Of a DNA stretch of 64,000 nt, positions 47,440 to 58,480 are shown piece after piece; position 1 is the stretch's first letter; each line of letters starts with the position of its first letter. The notes under the pieces were generated by a model. That model ran no database searches. It was not told the origin of the DNA and worked only from the letters and a program-made list of their open reading frames with translations. Source of the stretch: Sophora flavescens (Eukaryota > Streptophyta > Magnoliopsida > Fabales > Fabaceae); NCBI GenBank assembly GCA_030762895.1, contig CM061069.1:7741438-7805437 (forward strand), in the 5' to 3' direction. A program made the position numbers and the translations under genes.

Positions 47440-48886
47440 TGATAAGCCTCTGGCTTATCTAGTTTTATGACTAGATGAACTAGGGTTTATGTGCCAATTA
47501 GTCGAGTTCACTCTCGTTTTCGCCCAAATTTTGCCTTGTTTTGTTCCTAAGTTGGACTTTGACTCGTTTTGCGTCTTTTGTGTAGTTTTTAGCTTATTTT
47601 GGATAGAATTATGCTTTTGGTTGCTTTTTGTGCTTTCAGGTCAATAAGTGAAGCTCCGGGAGTCAAGGAAAGCCAAGAAATAGTGGAGATTGCAATTCTG
47701 GAGACACTCGCCCCGTGAGTGTATTCTCGCCTCGCGAGACTGAAGGTCAACAAAGCAGCAAAAGTCATCATTTCTGGATCGCCACGCGAAAATCTTATCG
47801 CCCCGCGAGAGACAGCTCGCCTCGCGAGAGAATGAAGACTTGGAAGTCAGAGACCATCACGGCCTAGTCGTGATGAAGGTCACGGTTGTGACAGATTGAG
47901 GTTTGAAGACTCGCCCCACGAATACAAGCTCGCCTCGCGAAAATCCAAAATTTGAAGCGCGCCAATACTAAATTTCGCGTCGCGAGAGTAAGCTCGCCCC
48001 GCGAGCGGGTGAGAAACAGAATCCTTATTTAAAGGCTGTTTCAGATCAGAATTAGATATCAAGTTGTTAGCCACTGTTTAGATCAGAATAGTAGTGCGAA
48101 TCCTTGTTTCTGGAGCTGCGTCTCCCTTCGCTTTTCTTTTCTTCTTTTAGTTTATTATTATGGAGGTTATTGCCGATTGTTTGTGCGTCGTCACGGGCAT
48201 GAGGAACTAATCCCCTCATCCGAGGGATCAATGAAGCCACCCATGGCGGTGTAGTGTTCTTGTGATGTATGTTTTTCTCCCCTTCTCTTATGAATGTTTT
48301 CCAATTCTGTTTTCATTGCGTTGATCATATGTGTTGCGTGATTAACTAGTTAACGTGTTTGAGGCCGAACGGCGAGTCACGTTTTAGAACTTGAATTGGA
48401 ATCATTAATTGAATAATGAGCACGACCGTGGATTTATTTGATTAGTGCAACCATATAGGGAACAAGGTTTAATAGAATCCGAGATTAGGATTATGAGACC
48501 TAGTAAGTAATTAATCCAATCGTCAAATACGTCCTATTGAGCACGACAGTGGATATAGGAGAATTTGGGTGTCCCGGTTGACATTATAATTGAACTTAGG
48601 GAGGAAATACATCATCACTTGGGTACTATACATGATTGGGTAGGTGGATTTGAGACCTTGGATATTTTAATTTCTGATTTTAAAACCCTAGTTTTATTTG
48701 ATTCCTTATTCGAATTGTGATATCAATCTCTCTCTCTCAACCACTTTCCTCACTTGACCAAACGTATCGGATTTCCCGCGATTAGTCGAATTGGTAGCCC
48801 AATCCCTGAGTTCGACCTCGGTAATTACTTACCGTGTTTCTTTTATTACTTGTGACGACCCGGTACACTTGCCGGCGTCACCAACA
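47440..48886 (+). repeat. 3' LTR of subfamily 1 element
   Basis: Nearly identical to 43644-45089. The first unit of its 13-mer array (47707-47719) reads CTCGCCCCGTGAG, one CpG-to-TpG change from its partner. It ends GTCACCAACA before the target duplication gtgct. Confidence 0.85.
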
Positions 48887-48904
48887 GTGCTCAACTCAGG
48901 CTGA

Positions 48905-48916
48905 GCTCTGATACCA
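48905..48916 (-). promoter_or_regulatory. Copia primer binding site, initiator Met-tRNA
   Basis: Minus-strand TGGTATCAGAGC, two bases after the 5' LTR end at 48919. This is the standard copia primer site. Confidence 0.9.
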
Positions 48917-48918
48917 AC

Positions 48919-51900
48919 TGAAATGGCACAAAACAACACTAGAAGGGGGTTGAATAGTGTTTTCGAAAATCAGTTTGGAAGCACCAAACAAATTCAGATT
49001 GGGTAAGACGCTTTATGACCGGCGCCTTATTGTAAAGACTGAATTGTAACTATTCCACACACACACAACCAGGTTAGTTAAAATAATCAGGAAATTAATC
49101 TGAGTAAATAAGTAAGGATAGGGAAATAGTATACTCAGAGATTTATCTTGGTTCACCCTCAACCTTGGGGCTACGTCTAGTCCTTGGCTTAACCAAGATT
49201 TTCCACTATAACTGATCAAGGTTACAGACGAGTATTAATTGCACACCTAGCTTCTCCAGGCTTAACCACAAGTATTATTTTCACACCTAGCCTCTTCAGG
49301 CTCAACAAGTATTCTTGAGACAAGCCTCTTCAGGCTCAAAGAGTAATGAGAGTATTTTGAAGCATAGCTTCTAAGACACCCCGTTGTACCCCGTTGTGTT
49401 ATTAGATCAAAACCTCATTATTTAATTTCTTAATCACACACTTAATGTTATAATACATAAGAATTAAAACTTAACTTATAAACACACAGCGGAAGAAAAT
49501 TTCAAAATAAAAACACCATATATATAACATACATACCATAGGTTTATGCATTAGAGTATTTAAAACAATGTCTAGGGTATCCCGTCAGTAAGATCCCTAG
49601 CAGGCATCTTAAAACAACAATTAATAGAGGAAACTAAACATCTTATAAGACTCATTGTCTCTAGACACTAAACTACATTGCTGAAAACCACATATCATCT
49701 TCTCACATCCAATTCATACTGAGTTCCATCCAACGACTCAGCATTAAGCTCAGCCACAGGGTCTTCTAGTACGATCCCATAAAAAGACAGAATACAACAT
49801 ACAGAAAGATATAGGCAATAAGAAGCAGTTCTATCATCAAAAAAAGGGTCATAGCATATTATACAATAAATGTCACAGACAATCAACATACATAACTAAC
49901 AAATAATCCTCAAATTATTGTATCATCCTCTACCCCAATCTCTTACAACTAATCTTTGATACTGACGTGGCCACTACCAATCCTGTCACGCATCCCCATT
50001 CCCGTTAAGGATGTTAGTCAGTCTTCCAAGCGACACGCCCCCAAAAACTGGTGACCACTCCCATTGTCGTTAGGATGCTTATTCCAATAATGATATTATT
50101 CCCCCATTCCCGTTAGGGAATAGCTGCACATTTTAAATCTCAGTTGGGACGATCCCGCGAAAACTTCGGACCTCGTGTGTTCTCAACACACGGTTGTGAA
50201 TAACAAAGGCAAATACATGAACCTCACCGACGCACATTAATAACAACCTAGTGCCTTAATCTTCCATCAATACCTCAACACATGTTTTATGTCACCACTC
50301 CTCTTTGAAATAATTAGTTTAGGCTAGGCACCTCTAAATCACCATTTATCCTCACCCCCAAACAATTATCTCCCAAACAACATATATCTTTTCCTAAAAT
50401 CCACTAAGCACAATTTTAAAACCAGGCAGATCATGCATAACACAATATCATAAATATTCAAATACTACAAAATATCACATAAGCGATTGAATAATAATAA
50501 TAAATTAAATCAACCTCAAATAAAATCATCCTAACATCGATAAACCTACAATCCCTGAATCACCATTGGTTTTACATAAAAGGTTTCTAATGTGATTTTG
50601 GTCTTATCGATTACTCGACTACTAGTAGGGTTTATGTCGCCCTACACAATCATTATAAAATATACTACTTATCGATTCCGAAGATAGGTTGATTCTTTCT
50701 CCCACCTGATTGACGCACGCGCTTTCCCGTACAAGCTCCGATTCAAAATAAGCTCATGAATCCTAGGGAAAAGCTACGAAAATAGGGCTACCGTTCGACA
50801 ACCATTCCTCTGGACACAGAACTTTTAGAAAACTGAACTTTGAAACTGAAGAACTATCCTTCCTAAACTTTCTCACAAAGTTTCAGCTCGATCCAACGGT
50901 TAACGAATCTCAGATTGCAATTCTATTGTGACAGGTTTGGTGGTGCCTGGGTTGAGTTTCTCACCTCCTAGGCCTACTGTCCGAGCTTCATATCTCACAC
51001 TCTAGAGGTTTTTCCAAATTCTAACCGTTGGATATGAAGAACCTAAAGTCTTTAACCTTCTTCTAAAATTTTAGAATGATCCAACGGTTGAGAAGTGTTT
51101 GGGGACTTTCTTATTGAGACTGCTCCAACTAGGTTTGAAAGCTTCCAACAAAGGCTTCTTGCAACTATTGATGTTTCTCTCTAAATTCTTCTCCTCTAAT
51201 CTAAAGTAGTGGTTGATAAAGAGAGTTAAGGAGATGAGGAAGATAACTAAGATCATAGAAGTGAGGGTTTACCTCTAGATAATAAAAGAAAGTGAAAGAA
51301 TGATCAAGTTGTGCAAGAACAACAATGGAGTTTTTGAAGAAAAAGTGAAGAAGAAATGGAAGAGATGAAGAAGTGAGTGAAGGGGGAGGGAGGCCACGGT
51401 TTTGAGGAGTATTTATAGGCTAGGTTTAGGCTTTGTTTGGTTATAAGGAATTGGTTTAATAGGTTTTGTGAATATTTAATTAATATAAGCTTAACCGTAG
51501 TTAATAGTTAACTTAACTAGGGTTATGTTACTAACTAGGGTTAAAAAATATGTGGCTCACAATTAATTTAGGCGTGGCTGATTTTGGGCCACATATAATG
51601 AATCATCCATGACTCATTGATCATATCCATTAGCGGTTCCCGGAAATCCCGTATGCAGCTCCGTCAGTTACCCGATTTCAGTTTTTGGGAGGAAAATGAT
51701 GAAACGAAAGCAAAATGAAATAGATATGGTTTAGTATATATGGCTTCACAAAATTGAGGAGATGTGGGAGGCTTACAACCATGTAAAATGAATGGTTAAG
51801 AGTGCGTATATGTGTTCTATTAGTTACCGCGAAAGCTAGGAGGTACTTTTGTTGTTTTACCCAAAAGACGTGATTACTAGCATTTAATGCTCATAACTAC

Positions 51901-54120
51901 TTGGTGACTCATCCTCCATGAGTCCTCATGTATGACTCGTTGTCCCGATCTCTTGACGGGTTTCTGCAGTCCCGTTTTTAACGCTGTCGGTTTCCCGATT
52001 AGGGTTTTACGCCAGCGTAAAAGCATAATATTTCGTTTTCGATTGAAAATTTTAAAAACAACCAAACTCGTTAGAAATATGATTTAAATATAAACCATCA
52101 CAAGTCAAAATTAGGTTTTCTGATCATTAAAATCTTACTGTCAGTGAAAACATCGACTGTTTTCCGTCTGAACTTTTACCAAACTTTGTTTAAATAAACA
52201 TAATATTTTATTTCTGATCAGAAATTTGGAAAATAGAATTCCCCACAGACAAATTATAAAAAAAATCTACAAATTTCTGTTTTGGGTCAAATTAGGGTTT
52301 TCTGTCGATATAAAATTATACTGTCAATAATAAAACATAGACCGGTTTTCGTCTAAGTTTTAAACCCAAATTTTAACCAAAGCTTCCTACCATAGAGTAG
52401 GTTCTAGATATGATTTTTTTCCTCCAAAATCATTTCCTAGGTCTCAAATAAAAATATAAATAAATATATCTTTACCGTTAATACAGTGTATCCGAAAAAC
52501 GGGGTGTTACAGCTTCAAGGTTACAGGGCAATTCAACCAAAGAAACACTACAAAGAGTGAATGTGAATTAGGAGCTTGGTGAGTTGCATATGCTCTGCCT
52601 CAAATGAATATTTCAGAGTGTGAAGAAGATGTTTGAGAGACAAGAACATTCAGCTTTTGATGAGTATTGAACGCTTGTGATATCAAATGAATTCTTCATA
52701 ATGATTTTTGCTATATCACTTTTTGTTTTTCTTTCTCTGTATATACGTGTGTGTATGTCTCTATTTCTTCAGTCTTCAACTTCTTCTATTTATACTTGGC
52801 CATGAAAGATCCGTTGAGAAAAGTTGAAATTCTTCAATCTTGTTCTCCACAAAATAGTCGTTCAGACTTGTCAATAAATGCCTTGAAGAACGTTGGAGAT
52901 TCCTTGTTGATTTCTGATTAGAGCTGATAAGCTTTCTAGTCTTGGGCAGCGTTCTTTCCTTATTTGTGTAACATTTAGAAAAGTTCAGATAAAGTAACTT
53001 TTCCTTTGCTTTCATAAGGAAAGTCTTTTCCTGCTGTAATCTCCTTTTGTCTTTTCTTCTTTTTCAGATCTCGATTGGAGACAAGAGTATTTAATTAAAC
53101 TTATTTCAAGTTTAATTAATCTTCAAGTCAAAATCTATTCTTGAAATTCAAAATGAATTTCCTTCTGGCTTTTGGAGCGTTTTCCATCAAAGTGCTTTAC
53201 TGATTCAGTTAGCATTTAGTCTTGGTTTAAGTATTATTACTTCTGGAGTGAGACAGTTGATATCAAATAAGTCTTGATAGGTTGGTCTGACATACTGTGA
53301 ATAATGTCAGAGACTCTTGCACATGTTGAGATAATATTCAATTATGTTTTGGTCTGTAATCTTGATCCAAATCTTCTTTCATCTTTCCTCAGAAGATAAT
53401 GTTTGTATTCCTCGAATACCTTGATCATTACTTTGACTGGTCACTTCATGCTTCGTTGGTCTTTAGCATAGTCAGTCAAGTAAGAATAAAAAGTCTTCCA
53501 AAAGAGTATGCTTGATTCTACTGTTTTGTTCACTTATGACTGAGTAAGTTTTTTTCCTTTAACTTTCAGTTGCACATGAAGGATAAATCCTTTCTTGATT
53601 TCAAGTAGTTCCTCGAATGTGATCTCAACTTAACTAGTTGATTGATATTTGAAGACACGATCTTGTCTTGACTGATTGAGTCTGAGATATGAAACGTAGC
53701 TCGAGTCATTCTTCAGACGCATAATCCTGACAGTCTTGAATAAAGGAGTTTGCTTCGACATTTGCTCATGATAGAATAATTCCTTTTGCTTTAGCTTTAG
53801 TGACGAAGACAATCCTTGATGGTTTGCTTTGAGACTGCTACTTGATGATCATGTTCATCATGATATATCTGGAAGATACTGATGCTTCAGACACATTGCA
53901 CTTCAGACGTTTGTATGCAATCATTTGATTCTTTCATAATCTTTTGTTGACTTGTCCTTCTATGCTATAAAGCTTTGGCTACACAACTCAAGTAGATGGT
54001 TAGCAATATTCATATGGTTCAATGTAAAATCAATTACGTAATGTTTGAGTTCATCAAAACACACAAGGGCCACAGGAGTGAGTCAGATGCATGACGAGTC
54101 AGACGCATTATGACTTAACA
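48919..54120 (-). repeat. 5' LTR of SIRE-like copia element, split by a gypsy LTR
   Basis: LTR parts 48919-49371 and 52512-54120. It carries three small inverted repeats of the AGCCTCTTCAGGCT type at 49249-49262, 49289-49302 and 49323-49336. Near the outer end it has a short insertion relative to the 3' LTR (agatgcatgacgagtc, about 54084-54099). Confidence 0.8.
49372..52511 (-). mobile_element. Solo LTR-like gypsy insertion, 3.1 kb
   Basis: Minus-strand start TGTAACACCCCGTTTTTC at 52511, end GGGGTGTCTTA at 49372, so the termini are inverted copies of each other around ACACCCCG. Flanked by gcttc at 49367-49371 and 52512-52516; the uninterrupted LTR at 13610-13625 confirms the empty site. No coding frame was recognised across 3.1 kb, consistent with one long LTR left after recombination. 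Length and termini fit Tekay/Del-type gypsy LTRs, but that lineage call is tentative. Confidence 0.7.
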
Positions 54121-54425
54121 AGTCATTCACTCGCCTATTCCTTGGCAACCCCGGTACAAAGTCCATAGAAATGTCAATCCCAGGAGAAGAAGGACTAGGT
54201 AAGGGAGTGTACAACCCATGTGGTTTACTCTTTGACTTTGCTTTTAAGCACGCAATGCATTTTTCACAAATCTTTTGTACTTGTAGTTTCATGTTAGGCC
54301 AAAATAAATGTTCATGCAAAACCTCTAAAGTCTTTTGAATACCGAAGTGCCCTATTAGTCCCCCTTGAGTGCTTCTCTTACCAATAACTCTCTCATAGAG
54401 TACCTTGGCACACAAAGTCTCTTAT
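54121..54425 (-). pseudogene. Host gypsy integrase, zinc-binding domain and start of catalytic core
   Basis: Minus frame: a CVP segment, then GGLIGHFGIQKTLEVL with the His pair, KICEKCIACLKAK with the Cys pair (HHCC zinc domain), then GIDISMDFVPGLPRNRRVND with the first catalytic Asp. It is cut at RRVND by the copia insertion (target duplication 54121-54125) and continues at 36951. On the high side it is cut by the Athila-like element (target duplication 54421-54425) and continues at 63941. Integrase inserted the cDNA of the host gypsy element; this copy cannot function. Confidence 0.85.
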
Positions 54426-55806
54426 TGATAAACTGCCGTTTTGTATACTTTATTGTTGGGAAATTGGGTGTAATTTATTGTTTATCTGGAAATTATTGTG
54501 GATACTCACCCAATTTTCCATGATTATTATAGGATAAACCATCATGGCAGGAGATCATGAAATTTCGAGAAAAAGGAATAAATCTAGAAGGTTTTTGAAG
54601 AAAAAAAGCTATGTTCTGAAGTTATCAAAGGAGCATGACCGTGCTCACCAATAAGCACGGCCGTGCTCATCAACAGACCCCTTGCTGATTAGCAAGGTCT
54701 TGCTAGTTTGCTGGAGTTGACATCGAATTTTGAGAAAGACCGTGCTCAATGTGAGCACGGCCGTGCTCATTAGCAAGACCCTGCTAAATTTCTCACTTTT
54801 AGCACGGTTTGATGCCGTTTTCATTAAGCACGGCCGTGCTCAACATTAAGCACGGTCGTGCTCGTGTTTCCGGAGCCAAATCACTAGGTTTTCCTATTTG
54901 GAAATGAAAGGAAGTGGTTGGGCACAGATTCTGGAGTCTGGTTACACACATAGAGAGATAGAGCCGTCAAGTGAAGGATCGTCTCCCAATTGATTTGAAG
55001 ACTGCTTTGCATCAAAAGGGTGTTTCGGGTTTTAGTTTTCCTGATTATCTTTTATGGATTGTTATGTTTTTTATTTGTATAGTGATCATTATGATTATGC
55101 GTAGCTAAACCCATACCTAGGGTATGGAAGATCTTATGTCTTGATACCGTTGATATTTTCCCAGTTTTAATTTGATTCAGTGTTCTCTTAATTCGTTGGT
55201 TTTATCCTTGTGTTTGAATTTCTAAAAGGCTTGATCATCCTTCATCAAGTTAATTAATTGACTGGCGATAGTACCACAATTAGTTAACGGAACTCTAGGA
55301 TTAACCACATTTGGGGTCGCTTGGACCAAGCACAATCCCTTGTTTTCAATCAGTTATTGAATTAACAAACTTGCCAGTTTTTGTGCTTCTTTTAACTGTT
55401 TGCCTTGCATGACCATTGGGGTTAACTGATAAATGGAAATAATATTAATATTGCATGACCATTGGGTATTAATAGTTTTAGAGTAAGTGGTTGGAAATCA
55501 ATAAGGAACACATATCATTGAGAAATTGGGTAATATCATCGGTAGTGACGTAAGTAAAACTAGGCACACTAGGCTTTCCATAATTGATCATTTACTTGTG
55601 ATTCTTTGCCTTTCTTGGTTTCTACCATCTTCTTGTTTTTAATTATTTTATTACAAACTGAACTTGATTGTCTAGATAACATAAGGAAGTAATTAATCAA
55701 GTAATTGTCACCAATCCCTGTGGGTTCGATGCTTGGAGTCCCAAATACTCCTATATTACTTTTCTGATAGCGTGCACTTTCCCTTAAGTACAGTTTTAGC
55801 GTAACA
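54426..55806 (+). repeat. 5' LTR of Athila-like element
   Basis: Starts TGATAAACTG, ends AGCGTAACA, about 1381 bp. Its U3 contains the palindromic array at 54632-54863. Confidence 0.85.
54632..54863 (+). promoter_or_regulatory. Paired 15-bp palindromic units in Athila-like U3
   Basis: Units of the form AGCACGGCCGTGCTC at 54632-54646, 54654-54668, about 54733-54747, 54754-54768, 54827-54841 and 54849-54863. Units with the related core AGCAAGGTCTTGCTA lie at 54691-54705 and 54772-54786. Paired spacings are 7, 6 and 7 bp, giving a 21-22-bp period. The layout parallels the 13-mer array of the non-autonomous elements, though the core differs. The 3' LTR holds the same array at 62793-62947 with one unit lost. 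Confidence 0.65.
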
Positions 55807-56022
55807 AGTTTTTGTTGCCGTTGCAGTTGCAAAGGATTGTTTTTGACAATATTAGGGAGATTAAATCCTAGTTAATTTAGACGCCATTTTATTTAATTTA
55901 CTGCTTTCTTTGATTTCCTTCATTGTATGCTAACGTGTTCTCAATCTCCTACCTTGCGGTATAATCCTGAAATAAAGAGAACTGCGTGCAGAAATCGAAA
56001 GCAAGCTAGAGAAAGGAGAACC
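55807..56022 (+). promoter_or_regulatory. Leader with altered Asp-type primer site
   Basis: Six bases after the LTR the sequence reads tgttgccgttgcagttgc where the other Athila-type elements have TGGCGCCGTTGCCGGGGA, so the primer site has lost several pairing bases. An open frame in phase with gag runs through the end of the leader (RNRKQARERRT), so the true gag start may be upstream of the ATG at 56023. Confidence 0.5.
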
Positions 56023-57045
56023 ATGGCTCAAGAGAATGAAAGCATGATGTTGGATTTTGCTCGACCTTAAACTGCGAATGCTATAGGGAGTATTGCTAGG
56101 CCTAACATTGAGGCCAGTGACTTTGAGATCAAGCCAGCCTCGATCTCAATGTTGCAATATGGAATTCAGTTTCGTGGGTCTCCACGTGAAGACCCCCATG
56201 ATCACCTTGCTGATTTTCTTGAAATTTGTGATACCATCAAACATAATGGTGTCTCAAATGATGCTTTTAGGTTTCGACTGTTTCCCTTTTCTTTGAGGGA
56301 TAGGGCCAAACTTTGGCTAAAGTCTTTGTCGTCTGGTTCCATAACCACTTGGGATCAACTCACTTTGAAATTTATGGATAAGTATTTTGCTCCTGCTAAA
56401 TCTACTAAACTGCGTAATGACATAACTTCTTTTGTGCAGGTAGAATTGGAATCTCTAGATGAGGCATGGGAGCAATTTCAAGAATTGTTGAAGAAATGAC
56501 CCCATCATGGCTTTCCTGTATGGCAATTAGTCCAAGCATTTTACAATGGCTTATCTTCATCAAATAAGAGTATGATTGATGCAGCAGGAGGAGGTAGTAT
56601 ATGGAGTAAAAGGTCACAAGCAGCTTATGAGTTGATAGAACAGATGACTTCGAGTTACCAATGGACATCCAGTGACAGGCATGTGAAGAAGAGGCAACAT
56701 GTGGTCTTCAAATTGGATGCTAATACCGCACTGGAAAATAAATTGGAGGCTCTTTCGAAAAAGATAAAAGCAATGATGTAGACACAAACTCAGTTAATGA
56801 CTCAAACTGCTTCCACTGCACCTCCTATTCTTTGTGATCTTTGCGGTATAACGGGACATGAGAGCACAGAATGCCAAGCAGGCAACCCTTTTTCTATGGC
56901 AGATGAAGAGGCAAATTATGTAAGTAATCCTAATTGGGGTAAAAATGATCCTTATTCAAATCATTATAATCCTGGTTATAAGAGCAACCGAGTCTCTCCT
57001 ATGGAAGTCAGAACCAGAATATTCTCTATAGACCACATCATTTGA
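56023..57045 (+). pseudogene. Athila-type gag
   Basis: One frame from ATG 56023 with stops at 56068, 56497, 56779 and 57043. Visible parts: SMLQYGIQFRGSPREDPHDH, RLFPFSLRDRAKLWLKSL, WDQLTLKFMDKYF and FYNGLSSSNKSMIDAAGGG, which match the retrotransposon gag domain of Athila elements. A zinc knuckle CDLCGITGHESTEC is near 56830. It encoded the capsid/nucleocapsid. Downstream similarity (ITLRSGK at about 57240) continues in another frame, so a frameshift lies near 57040. Confidence 0.8.
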
Positions 57046-57975
57046 AGAATAAAGGCACGAGACAAGAGGAAAGCAGGCCTAATCTCTATGATACTTTGAT
57101 GAAACACATGGAGAAATCTGATGAGAGGTTCAAGATTTTGGAGAATCAGATGTCTACTTTGGTAACATTAATGACATAAAGAGAAAAAAGGACACTGCCT
57201 AGTCAACCAGAGATGAATCCAAATGAGCCTGCTAAGGTGATCACCCTTAGAAGTGGGAAAAATATAAATATCCCTCATGAAGAAGAGAATAAGTAAAAAA
57301 CCAAGGAGGTTTCTACTGAAGGGAGCCCAAAGGATGAGGTAACTGGGAAAGATCTAGTAAAGGAAGTTCTTGTGCCATCTCCCAAGCAAACCATTCCTTT
57401 TCCTCAAAGGTTTAGTCAACAAGACCCCCAATTCACTAGATTCTTGGATATGTTGAAGCAACTCCAGATTAATATCCCATTTGTGGAGGCCATTTCTCAA
57501 ATGCCTAAATATGCTAAATTCCTTAAGGAGATTTTGGGAAATAAAAAGAGATTGGGAGAGTTTGCTACCGTGAGGCTTAATGAGGAATGTGCTGCTATCC
57601 TCCTCAAGAAGTTTCCACCTAAACTAAAAGATCCAGGGAGTTTCATTATTCCTTGTTCTATTGGTACTTCTTATTTTGAAAAGGATTTATGTGATTTAGG
57701 TGCAAGTATTAACTTGATGCCTGCCTATTTTCCGCAGGTTAGGTATGCATGAGCCAAAGCTCATTACTGTTTCATTACAGCTTGTTGATGGGTCCATTAC
57801 CTATCCGAGAGGTATTGTGGAGGATGTTCTTATCAAGGTTGACAAGTTTATCTTCCCGGCTGATTTTATAGTGCTGGATATGGAGGAAGATAAAGAGGTT
57901 CCGATAATTTTGGGAAGGCCATTTTTGGCCACTAGTAGGACCATCATTGATGTGCACAAGGGAAACTCACTTTAA
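57046..57975 (+). pseudogene. Gag-protease linker and aspartic protease of Athila-like element
   Basis: After two stops (about 57177 and 57294) the frame holds PFPQRF, DMLKQLQINIPFVEAI and MPKYAKFLKEIL, then the aspartic protease: CDLGASINLMP, where DLGAS is in the place of the catalytic D-T/S-G motif, and PIILGRPFLATSR. A frameshift near 57725 separates the two halves. It would have cut the Gag-Pol polyprotein. Confidence 0.75.
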
Positions 57976-58480
57976 GGCTAAATGACGAAGAAGTGGTTTT
58001 TAAAGTTTTTTATTCTTTGAAACTTCCTTCCACTTTTAATTCATGTAATTTTATAATTGCCTTGGATAATACTTATGCACTAATATCTTCTCATTCTCAG
58101 CAGCAATTGATTGAGGACACCCTTGAGAGAATTTTAACTTTTGAGATTTTCGCGGTTTGTGGATCAGTCGAGTAAATGCAGTAATTGGTGAGAATCAAAA
58201 AAATATATACTATAGTTATCATAATTTAATGTATAATGACCTTGTCGATTCTGAGGAATTGATAGATGAGATAATAATGGCATTGGAGGCAGGGATACCC
58301 AAGAAAAATGGAGAGGGACTAAGCAATTCGAAGTTCTTGAGGGACATGGTTCACAAAAGCCAAAATTATCAATTGGAGAACCCCCAGAACTTGATCCTAA
58401 ACCTCTTCGCTCCAATCTTAAATATGTTTTTTTATCTCCTCCTTCTTCATTACCAGTAATAATTTCTTCATCTTTACCAG
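57976..58480 (+). pseudogene. Protease to RT linker, degenerate
   Basis: Poorly conserved linker with short frames (57993-58175, 58157-58459). A segment ENPQNLILNL followed by PPSSLP in a second frame matches the spacer usually found before Athila RT. No enzymatic domain. Confidence 0.45.

Larger units (their letters stand above)
43644..48886 (+). mobile_element. Intact non-autonomous Ty3/gypsy (Athila-like) element, subfamily 1
   Basis: LTRs 43644-45089 and 47440-48886 (1446 and 1447 bp, TG...CA), Asp-tRNA primer site 45096-45113, one 260-codon frame 45282-46064, about 1.4 kb of non-coding DNA, and aagtttggggtgttt before the 3' LTR. Perfect 5-bp duplications gtgct at 43639-43643 and 48887-48891. 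The two LTRs differ at only about 20 positions by eye (about 1.3%), many of them C/T changes at CpG, so it is the youngest insertion here. No protease, RT or integrase: it must use another element's machinery. It interrupts the leader of the copia element between primer site and gag. Confidence 0.85.
36952..54120 (-). mobile_element. SIRE/Maximus-like Ty1/copia element lacking pol, minus strand
   Basis: 3' LTR 36952-38970, polypurine tract 38971-38984, envelope-like region 39619-41942, gag 42271-43608, leader, Met-tRNA primer site 48905-48916, 5' LTR 48919-54120. Flanking 5-bp duplications agtca at 36947-36951 and 54121-54125 show an intact insertion. Two later insertions sit inside: a non-autonomous gypsy element in the leader (43644-48886) and a gypsy LTR in the 5' LTR (49372-52511). 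The region where protease, integrase, reverse transcriptase and RNase H should be, between gag and the envelope-like region, is only about 330 bp with no pol similarity. It is therefore non-autonomous. Confidence 0.8.

Noticed and set aside
2898..49967. A true 23-kb tandem segmental duplication
   Set aside because: The fixed 500-N gap at the junction and the single-locus order of the integrase pieces fit contig overlap better. Read depth would settle it.
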